DNA from: an uncultured Gammaproteobacteria bacterium
Lineage (GTDB): Bacteria; Pseudomonadota; Gammaproteobacteria; Pseudomonadales; Pseudohongiellaceae
Assembly (NCBI GenBank): GCA_913058135.1
Contig: CAJXPR010000032.1
Coordinates: 1-32,707 of the forward strand
Reading direction: 5' to 3'
DNA length: 32,707 nt
A program made the translations under genes and the position numbers. The notes beneath the pieces were generated by a model. The model was not told the origin of the DNA, searched no databases, and saw only the letters and a list, made by a program, of their open reading frames with translations. This document shows positions 27,435 through 32,707 of the stretch, one piece after another. Position 1 is the first letter of the stretch. The number at the start of each line of letters is the position of its first letter.

Positions 27435-27463
27435 TGTATGCGTGCGTATGTATGCATGCGTAC
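27435..27463. other. Alternating purine-pyrimidine tract
   Basis: Twenty-nine consecutive bases alternate pyrimidine and purine without interruption, made of TGTATGCGTGCG, TATGTATGCA and TGCGTAC in order. Such tracts can adopt Z-DNA under negative supercoiling. It lies directly downstream of the promoter -10, in the 5' leader. Confidence 0.6.
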
Positions 27464-27485
27464 CAAAGCGCTGGGGAAATGAACG

Positions 27486-28265
27486 ATGCGAGACAATGAT
27501 GATCTGGGTGATATACCGTCAATGGTCCCTGACCGGGACGAAGTCGTAGACCGTCAGCATGCCCGGCGTCAGCCGGATCTGGTCAAACCTGTCAGCTACG
27601 CAGAAACCATCAAGGTCAGCACCTGGCCGGTGCGGGTCATGCTGGGCGTGCTGACTTTGGCGATACTGGCCGGGGCCGGACTGGCATATACGGTCTATGA
27701 GGAAAATCTGCGCCGTCTGGACCAGGCCAACGCCCGCATCATGGACCTTGAGGACCGCCTGTCCATGGTGGGTGACTCGGCCGAGGAAACCACAGGCAAT
27801 ATCATCGAACGGGTGGATTTCAATTTTTCCGAAATCGATAAGCTGTGGGCCGCGCGCAACGCCACCAACGCCAACGTCACCGATCTTACCGGACGTGTGG
27901 CCATCACCGAAACGCGTTCACAGGAGAACCTCACGCTGGTCGAAGAAACCAATCAGCGCCTGCTGCAGGCGACCAATCTGGTCGAGGAGAATCGCCGCAG
28001 CGTTGCCGATCTGCGCCAGGCCTCGGAAAATCTGGCAGCTCGCGTCGACACCATGAACAATACCCTGCAGGAAGTGCGCGGCGTGGCCCAGGAAGTGGTG
28101 AATCTGCGCGCTGAGATCAGCACTGCGGAAGGGGCCTCCGGCGGTCTCAATGAACGCCTGATGCGGGTAGAAGAGGCGGTGGAGGCCATTGACGCCTACC
28201 GCCTGCAGGTTAACCAGACGGTGCTTCGCCTGCAGCAACAAATTGAGGACATGCGCGCAAACTGA
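27486..28265 (+). CDS. Membrane-anchored coiled-coil protein of unknown function
   Basis: This 259-residue protein has a charged cytoplasmic N-terminus (1-49), one membrane helix (about 50-71, RVMLGVLTLAILAGAGLAYTVY) and a long periplasmic helical region. Heptad-like patterns at about 72-103 and 140-259 (ENLTLVEETNQRLLQATNLVEENRRSVADL...) suggest a coiled coil. It is rich in Asn, Glu and Arg and has no enzyme motifs. A GGGGA ribosome site lies 8 nt before the ATG. It sits between sodB and tRNA-Leu, probably as a single-gene unit. I do not recognise the family; envelope-spanning or scaffolding roles are possible but not shown. Confidence 0.8.
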   Translation: MRDNDDLGDIPSMVPDRDEVVDRQHARRQPDLVKPVSYAETIKVSTWPVRVMLGVLTLAILAGAGLAYTVYEENLRRLDQANARIMDLEDRLSMVGDSAEETTGNIIERVDFNFSEIDKLWAARNATNANVTDLTGRVAITETRSQENLTLVEETNQRLLQATNLVEENRRSVADLRQASENLAARVDTMNNTLQEVRGVAQEVVNLRAEISTAEGASGGLNERLMRVEEAVEAIDAYRLQVNQTVLRLQQQIEDMRAN

Positions 28266-28267
28266 CA

Positions 28268-28296
28268 CTGACAGTTGGCGTAGATGTGGTTATAAT
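28268..28296 (+). promoter_or_regulatory. Promoter of tRNA-Leu
   Basis: CTGACA (28268-28273), a 17-nt spacer and a perfect TATAAT (28291-28296) precede the tRNA gene. The GC-rich sequence just after the -10 (GCGCCGC) is the discriminator type seen at stringently controlled stable-RNA promoters. Confidence 0.85.
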
Positions 28297-28345
28297 GCGC
28301 CGCTCCTCGCACCGGAGCCAGCCCTGTCAGGCTCCGGTATCGCAG

Positions 28346-28430
28346 GCGGACGTGGTGGAATTGGTAGACACGCTGGATTTAGGTTCCAGTGCCGCAAGGT
28401 GTGGGAGTTCGAGTCTCCCCGTCCGCACCA
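28346..28430 (+). tRNA. tRNA-Leu (anticodon UAG)
   Basis: This 85-nt class II tRNA has the acceptor stem GCGGACG/CGTCCGC, with discriminator A and encoded CCA (28428-28430). The anticodon stem CTGGA/TCCAG encloses loop TTTAGGT, giving anticodon TAG. A variable arm, GCCGCAAGGTGT, and the T-arm GTTCGAGTC are present. The UAG anticodon reads CUN leucine codons, chiefly CUA. No clear terminator follows, and the 162 nt to the next gene hold only a small hairpin near 28469. Confidence 0.96.
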
Positions 28431-28592
28431 TTAAAATCTCTTGTTATTCAGCTACTTGCTTCCCGGAAGCTTGCTCTTGCAAGTGCCGTGCTGCCGCTAT
28501 ACCTTTGGCTAGTTGTCATCAGCCCGCAGGTCTGCTTTCATTGGACCAGTTTGCGGTCAACATCAATAAGAGTAGTGCGGAAGTAGCCGATC

Positions 28593-29339
28593 ATGACGGT
28601 TAGACGAATACTATTGCCCATTTCGATGGCGATCACATTGGCGTTGCTGGCATTGAATTACTTCGGCAGCCCGGGAACAGAAGAACCTCTGTCCTCAAAC
28701 AGAGAGGCAGATTCCGGTCATGAATCACGAGCCGCGGGCACGGATATCCTCGAAGCCGTTCCAGACTCGGGCGATAACGACAGTGCATACCCTTCGGGAA
28801 TATCGACCGCCCGACAAGCACCCACTGATCAGACCAGCGAGAATAATCCTGACGCCGCTGAGTCTGATTCAGGTGTTCCTGAGGCTGTCCGACATGCTGG
28901 CGCCCAGACCCCCGCATCGGAGAGGTCCGCACCGGTTCTCAGTCCCCGTGTTTTTTACGTGATCGAAGAGGCCCAGCGTCGACAAATGGCGGATCAATGG
29001 GCAGAGGCCCTGACCGAGCTCAATGCCCTTTACACCGACTTCGATTCGCTGAGCCCCTTTGAGCAGGCCACGCTGCTAAACTTTTATACCAATACCCTGA
29101 TCCGACTGGAAATGTGGCAGGAATCGATATCGGCGTTCACGTTACTGTTGACTGTCGATAACCTGCGGGCGGACAGCAATTCTCGTGCGCTACTGGCGCT
29201 TGGGCAACTGCATCAACGCGTTGATGAACTGGACGTGGCTGCGGCCTATTATGAAGAGTGGCTGGATTTCACGCGAGGCATGCCGGGCCTGGAAGCGCAA
29301 ACCACAAGGGTTGAACAGATGTTAAACAATTTACGGTAG
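28593..29339 (+). CDS. Membrane-anchored helical-repeat (TPR-like) protein
   Basis: This 248-residue protein has an N-terminal signal anchor (about 5-22), a low-complexity Ser/Glu/Asp/Pro-rich linker (about 28-115) and a C-terminal helical domain (about 118-248). In the helical domain the A-x-x-Y-x-x-x-L spacing (VIEEAQRRQMADQWAEALTELNALY..., LALGQLHQRVDELDVAAAYYEEWL) looks like TPR repeats. It probably faces the periplasm and binds partners. I do not recognise a specific family. It lies between tRNA-Leu and a small barrel gene, 40 nt ahead of the latter, so the two may be co-transcribed. Confidence 0.75.
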   Translation: MTVRRILLPISMAITLALLALNYFGSPGTEEPLSSNREADSGHESRAAGTDILEAVPDSGDNDSAYPSGISTARQAPTDQTSENNPDAAESDSGVPEAVRHAGAQTPASERSAPVLSPRVFYVIEEAQRRQMADQWAEALTELNALYTDFDSLSPFEQATLLNFYTNTLIRLEMWQESISAFTLLLTVDNLRADSNSRALLALGQLHQRVDELDVAAAYYEEWLDFTRGMPGLEAQTTRVEQMLNNLR

Positions 29340-29379
29340 TTTCTGTCGGAAATGAGAATTAAAAAGGGGATACACGCAT

Positions 29380-29964
29380 ATGGATATCAAGCGACCAACA
29401 TTTTTTTTGTTCCTGTTCTGTACACTCTGCCTGCACACAGCGCAGGCAGATCAGAACCTTGACTCGGGGTTCTTTATCAGTGGCGGCATAGGGCAAAACT
29501 GGATTCAGTCCGGGATTCCCGAAGAAAATACCACCGTACTCAAAGCTGCAATTGGATGGCAGTTCAATTCAACAGTCGGTATTGAGCTAAGCTACAATGA
29601 CTTCGGTCAGTTCCCCGGGCCTACGCCAGCTTTTACCGATTTCGATATGGCTGGCGTGGCCGCTGCTGTTATCGGGACCCTGCCCGTGTCCGAAGCGTTT
29701 GCGCTGTTTGCCAAAGCAGGCCAGATCTGGTGGTCAGCTGATTCTTCGTTTTTCTTTTTCGGCAGGAACTCGGGCATCAACGAAACCGGAACCTTGAGCT
29801 TCAGTGAGTCGGATACGTTTTTAGGCGCCGGCGCAAGTTACGAATTATCCGACCAACTGGAATTGGAGCTGGAATACAACTACTACAGATTCGACTTTCC
29901 GGATTATTCCAGTTTCAACAATAAGAACTCAGCTGTGCTTTTATCACTGAAGTGGGAAATGTAG
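29380..29964 (+). CDS. Small outer-membrane beta-barrel protein (OmpA/OmpW-like size)
   Basis: This 194-residue protein has a signal peptide (about 1-23, FFLFLFCTLCLHTAQA) followed by repeated amphipathic strands such as FFISGGIGQNWI, KAAIGWQFNSTVGIELSYNDF, TFLGAGASYELSDQLELELEYNYYRF and AVLLSLKWEM. This is the pattern of an eight-stranded barrel of the OmpA-like transmembrane type. GGGG lies about 10 nt before the ATG. No catalytic motif is seen. It has the same length as the barrel at 25996 but only general similarity. Function is unknown. Confidence 0.8.
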   Translation: MDIKRPTFFLFLFCTLCLHTAQADQNLDSGFFISGGIGQNWIQSGIPEENTTVLKAAIGWQFNSTVGIELSYNDFGQFPGPTPAFTDFDMAGVAAAVIGTLPVSEAFALFAKAGQIWWSADSSFFFFGRNSGINETGTLSFSESDTFLGAGASYELSDQLELELEYNYYRFDFPDYSSFNNKNSAVLLSLKWEM

Positions 29965-29983
29965 GTATGAACAGAGGCTCAGC

Positions 29984-30478
29984 ATGAGCAGGGGTGTGTT
30001 GACGTTTTTCTGTGGAAAAATGGGGGCAGGTAAAACAACAAACGCGCGTGAAACCGCCCGTGCGGCGAATGCCGTGCTGATTTCCGAAGATGAATGGCTG
30101 GAAGCTCTTTATCCCGGGAAAATAGCCACTGTGAATGACTATTTGAAGTACTCGGCGCGGCTAAAGCCGCAGATTAAAAAGCTGGTTCAGTCGATACTCA
30201 TGGCCGGGACCGATGTGGTCATGGACTTCCCTGCCAATACCCTGGCGCAAAGAGAATGGTTCAGGGAGATTTTTTCCGAGATTCAGGCTGGTCACAGGCT
30301 GATATACATCGATCTGCCGGACGAGGTTTGCAAGGCGCAAGTGGCAAAAAGGCGCATCGAGCAACCGCAGAGGGCGGCAACCGATACACCGGAAATGTTT
30401 GAGCAGATTACCCGGTATTTTGTGCCGCCTGCTACCGACGAAGGTTTTAATACAACAGTTGTCGCAAACCACAGCTGA
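29984..30478 (+). CDS. P-loop ATP-binding protein, predicted small kinase (AAA_33-like)
   Basis: This 164-residue cytoplasmic protein has Walker A GKMGAGKT (11-18), a zeta-toxin/AAA_33-like layout (SEDEWLEALYPGK near 35, a likely Walker B-like DVVMDFPAN near 78-85) and an Arg-rich lid region (AKRRIEQPQRAA). Proteins of this type phosphorylate small molecules or nucleic acid ends; the substrate cannot be told. It begins 19 nt after the barrel gene and may be its operon partner. No antitoxin-like gene is next to it, which argues against a zeta-type toxin. Confidence 0.75.
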   Translation: MSRGVLTFFCGKMGAGKTTNARETARAANAVLISEDEWLEALYPGKIATVNDYLKYSARLKPQIKKLVQSILMAGTDVVMDFPANTLAQREWFREIFSEIQAGHRLIYIDLPDEVCKAQVAKRRIEQPQRAATDTPEMFEQITRYFVPPATDEGFNTTVVANHS

Positions 30479-30557
30479 CGCAACTGCCGTTGCGCCGCTG
30501 GAACCACCCCCTCATCCCTGCGTATACTGGTGTTATACAATGCACCGGGATACATCA

Positions 30558-30580
30558 TGTGCACAGTTGTAACGTGCACA
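30558..30580. promoter_or_regulatory. Inverted repeat before the GTPase genes
   Basis: TGTGCAC (30558-30564) and GTGCACA (30574-30580) form perfect 7-bp arms 9 nt apart, directly upstream of the ribosome site of the GTPase gene. TATACT (30523-30528) and TATACA (30534-30539) upstream are possible -10 boxes. The repeat could be an operator or a hairpin in the mRNA leader. Confidence 0.4.
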
Positions 30581-30594
30581 ATCAGGGAGTGCAG

Positions 30595-31719
30595 ATGAAC
30601 AGATATTTTGAGCGGCTCTGGAGACTGCTTGCCAGGGATGAACGAGACACCGGCACAGGCCTGGATCCTGAGCTGGCCGGTGTGGCTGAGGAGGTCAGTC
30701 GCACACTGCCTGTGGTCTGGCTACTGGGCAAGACCGGCGCCGGCAAATCTTCGCTTATCCGGTCGCTGACCGGGCTGACTGCTGCACAGGTGGGCAACGG
30801 CTTTGAGCCGTGCACGCGCACGGCTTTTATGTTCGACTTTCCGGAAGCGCTGCCGCTGATGCGGTTTCTGGATACCCGCGGCCTTGGCGAAGTCGGCTAT
30901 GACCCGGGTGATGATTTGCATGCCTGTGAACAGCGTAGTCATGTCCTGTTGGCGGTAGCCCGGTTGGACGACCCCGTGCAGGGCGATGTGGCTGCGGCGA
31001 TTTCCGCCGTCTGCAAACGCCGCCCGGCCACGCCTATCATCGTTGTGCATAATGGCGCTGACCTGGTGCCCGATGAGCAGGCCCGCTTTCGCGTGCGTCA
31101 GCAAACGCAGCAGCTTTTCGAAAAAGCGGCGGGCAAACCGCTGCCGTATGTAGAAACCATGCTGGCGCCTGAAGACACCGCTGAGGAGCATAACGGCGTT
31201 GACGAGCTGGTAACGCTGCTCGATGACGTCACGCCGGAAGTAGCGCTGCTGCTCGCCCGAGAGGAGCGCCGGGGGGCTGAACGCAGTGCGTTTGCTACAC
31301 ATCGCGCACAGGTGTTGTGGTACGCCAGCGCGGCCGGGGCCTCGGATGTGGCACCGGTGGTTGGCGCGGTCACCGTGCCGGGCTTGCAGGCGGCGATGTT
31401 GCGAGCCCTGGGTAAACACTATTGCGTAACCTGGACGCGGGCACGCATGACTGAGTTTACCCTGGCGCTGGGTGCCGGTGCCGCCTTTCGCTACGGCGCC
31501 AGTTATGCCGTGCGCCAGTTAACCAAGTTGATACCGGTTTATGGCCAGACTGCGGGCGCGGCGGCCGCAGGCGCTATCAGCTTTGCTGCCACCTATGCGC
31601 TGGGGCGCGCAGCGTCCATGTATCTGTTTCGCACACAGCATGGCGAAGCGATCGATACCGACGAGTTGCGGGCGCTTTACACAGACGCATTGCGGAGGGC
31701 GCGTCGTGAGAGGAACTGA
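30595..31719 (+). CDS. P-loop GTPase with C-terminal DUF697-like membrane-associated domain
   Basis: This 374-residue protein has a GTPase domain with G1 GKTGAGKS (45-52), a switch threonine in CTRT (73-76) and G3 DTRG (93-96). G4 is degenerate, NGAD (153-156) in place of NKxD. The C-terminal ~130 residues, with ASDVAPVVGAVTVPGLQAAM and ALGAGAAFRYGASYAVRQLTKLIPVYG and alternating Gly/Ala-rich hydrophobic helices, resemble DUF697 of the YcjF/Era-like group. AGGGAG precedes the ATG at 30595; the ORF is open for 35 more codons but lacks support. The gene overlaps the following GTPase gene by 14 nt. The role is unknown; it probably acts at the inner membrane. Confidence 0.85.
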   Translation: MNRYFERLWRLLARDERDTGTGLDPELAGVAEEVSRTLPVVWLLGKTGAGKSSLIRSLTGLTAAQVGNGFEPCTRTAFMFDFPEALPLMRFLDTRGLGEVGYDPGDDLHACEQRSHVLLAVARLDDPVQGDVAAAISAVCKRRPATPIIVVHNGADLVPDEQARFRVRQQTQQLFEKAAGKPLPYVETMLAPEDTAEEHNGVDELVTLLDDVTPEVALLLAREERRGAERSAFATHRAQVLWYASAAGASDVAPVVGAVTVPGLQAAMLRALGKHYCVTWTRARMTEFTLALGAGAAFRYGASYAVRQLTKLIPVYGQTAGAAAAGAISFAATYALGRAASMYLFRTQHGEAIDTDELRALYTDALRRARRERN

Positions 31720-31970
31720 CAAGCTGAGGCGAGCATTCCTGCGCTGGGATCATCTGCTGGTGGTGTTTGTGCTGGGCTTGCCGTTTGTCCTCTTGATATT
31801 GCTCGGGTTTGTCTGGCTGATACAGCAGGGTGCCATTTTATGGTTTCTGGCTGCCAGCCTGGTGATCAGTGCGGTTGTGCTGGCATTACGACGTATTCTG
31901 CGTAAGCGCTGGCGTCAGCAGGCCGGGGTCGAGGCAGATGCCGCGGACTTGTCAGTGTCACCGGATCCGG
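31706..31970 (+). CDS. Membrane GTPase, N-terminal part (gene broken by inverted chimera)
   Basis: The gene begins with GTG 31706 behind GGAGGG (6 nt spacing) and overlaps the previous GTPase gene by 14 nt. The N-terminal part encodes VRGTDKLRRAFLRW, then two membrane helices (LLVVFVLGLPFVLLILLGFVWL and AILWFLAASLVISAVVLAL) and a basic stretch, up to VSPDP at 31970. Beyond that, the contig reads the opposite strand of the same gene. The in-frame continuation on the contig (GWSPQRRSRHVLPSTMR) is spurious. Joined to the reverse complement of 31971-32659, the frame stays open for 318 codons. Confidence 0.8.
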
Positions 31971-32676
31971 GGTGGTCGCCGCAGCGTCGGTCTCGGCATG
32001 TTCTGCCTTCAACAATGCGTTGATCAGGGATGATTTGCCAGCACTGGTCTGACCAACAAAAAGAATTCGCAGCGGCTCGTCAGGCAATGCCAGACGCGCC
32101 TGGTCCTCTGCCGTGGTGGACAGGCGCATCTGCATCAGTTCCCGATCGGAGAAGCGCAGGCGACCGGAATACAGTTCAATGGCGGCGTAAGCCACTTCTT
32201 CCAGCAGAACCGCCTGCATGACCCCGATCATATTGTCAGTCACATAATCGGTATGTCCGCCGGCCATCAGCTGCTCCAGCTCACGCAGGACACCGGCAGC
32301 GGGGTTGACCGCAAAACGCGCGACACGGCCACTGCCCTGGGCGATCTGCCACAGCACATTGGCGCGGTCGCGCTGACGCCACAACCAATACAGGGTCGAC
32401 AGAGACAACTGGTCGGAGAACGGCAATTTATTGCGCAGATGGTCGCGATAACGCGAGGCCGTGGATTCGAGCAGCAGCAGGGCTTCAGGCAAGGTGAAAT
32501 TCAAAGCTGATTTCTTTTTGCCCCCCAGCCCGGCTGCAACCCGATTGACCACCTCCAGCGCCTGCCCGGGCAAGTCTTCCCAGGGCGTGGCGGATTGGGT
32601 GAGGGTCGCGATGTGCAGACTGACATCGGCGAAAACTGCTTTTTCGGCCGGCAGCCAGTCCGGATCCGGTGACACT
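31971..32676 (-). CDS. Membrane GTPase, inverted middle part with P-loop (same gene as 31706-31970)
   Basis: Read on the minus strand, this segment starts VSPDPDWLPAEKAVFADVSL and continues through an all-helical region to a GTPase P-loop, GQTSAGKSSLINALL. In the rebuilt 318-residue fragment the P-loop GQTSAGKS falls at 291-298. It ends AETDAAATT at the junction. VSPDP is shared with the plus-strand piece in the same frame. The switch regions and C-terminus are missing. Residues read past the junction (PDPVTLTSP...) and MCIRDR from the adapter are artefacts. Order of parts: two N-terminal helices, helical linker, GTPase domain. Confidence 0.8.
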
Positions 32677-32707
32677 CTGTCTCTTATACACATCTGACGC
32701 TGCCGAC
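32677..32707 (-). other. Untrimmed Nextera adapter (not genomic)
   Basis: Bases 32677-32707 begin CTGTCTCTTATACACATCT and are the reverse complement of the adapter seen at the left end. The genomic sequence ends at 32676. The minus-strand peptide MCIRDR and the plus-strand ending LSLIHI come from this adapter. Confidence 0.97.

Noticed and set aside
27346-27549. 67-codon plus-strand ORF overlapping the start of the coiled-coil gene
   Set aside because: It contains the promoter and the alternating tract, has no ribosome site and overlaps a better supported gene.
28431-28592. Second tRNA or small RNA after tRNA-Leu
   Set aside because: No cloverleaf or stable terminator-ended structure is seen, only a short hairpin near 28469.
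31971-32023. C-terminus GWSPQRRSRHVLPSTMR of the plus-strand membrane ORF
   Set aside because: It is read from the inverted part of the chimera; the true continuation is DWLPAEKAVF from the flipped segment.
32677-32693. MCIRDR start of the right-end minus-strand ORF
   Set aside because: The residues are encoded by the Nextera adapter, not the genome.

Overview
The window is a 32.7 kb gammaproteobacterial chromosomal contig. It is bounded at both ends by untrimmed Nextera (Tn5) adapter, and its last ~0.7 kb is an inverted chimeric piece. The gammaproteobacterial assignment is inference: it rests on a TonB-dependent receptor of the large oligomeric type, a Fe-type SOD, the adjacent purE-purK pair, flagellar MotAB behind a sigma-28 promoter, tRNA-Leu(UAG), and moderately high GC with dense gene packing. 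I cannot name a genus.

Layout. Positions 47-3813: end of purE, then purK (purine synthesis), an HSL-type esterase, and a motA-motB pair on the minus strand behind a clear FliA-type promoter. Positions 4015-17230: a complete type I-C CRISPR-Cas island. It consists of a WYL-domain regulator, cas3-cas5c-cas8c-cas7c-cas4-cas1-cas2 in one tightly coupled plus-strand operon, a leader with competing inverted repeats, and an array of 64 recognisable 32-nt repeats. After the array come two further decayed repeats that are identical to each other. An in-frame GTG with a strong Shine-Dalgarno near the 3' end of cas8c predicts a separately translated Cas11c small subunit. Positions 17260-17907: a minus-strand hicAB toxin-antitoxin module directly after the array trailer.

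Positions 17946-20991: a single-polypeptide SecDF, with a small putative exported protein upstream. Positions 21153-23723: a TonB-dependent receptor. Positions 23902-25851: a CASTOR/POLLUX-like cation channel with two RCK-like domains. Positions 25996-30478: a small outer-membrane barrel, Fe-SOD (minus strand), a membrane-anchored coiled-coil protein, tRNA-Leu, a membrane-anchored helical-repeat protein, a second small barrel and a P-loop kinase-like protein. Positions 30595-32676: two consecutive P-loop GTPase genes. The second is split by the inverted chimera; its reading frame is restored when the right end is flipped.

How parts work together. The CRISPR module looks fully functional: Cas1, Cas2 and Cas4 for adaptation, Cas5c for crRNA processing, Cas5c/7/8c/11c as Cascade, and Cas3 for degradation. 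Its control region probably involves the adjacent WYL protein. The rest is housekeeping, envelope and motility content. The strongest points for a second look are the internal cas11c start, the duplicated decayed trailer repeats, the competing leader hairpins, the WYL regulator, the sigma-28 promoter with an unusual MotA, the tandem GTPases, and the right-end inversion artefact.
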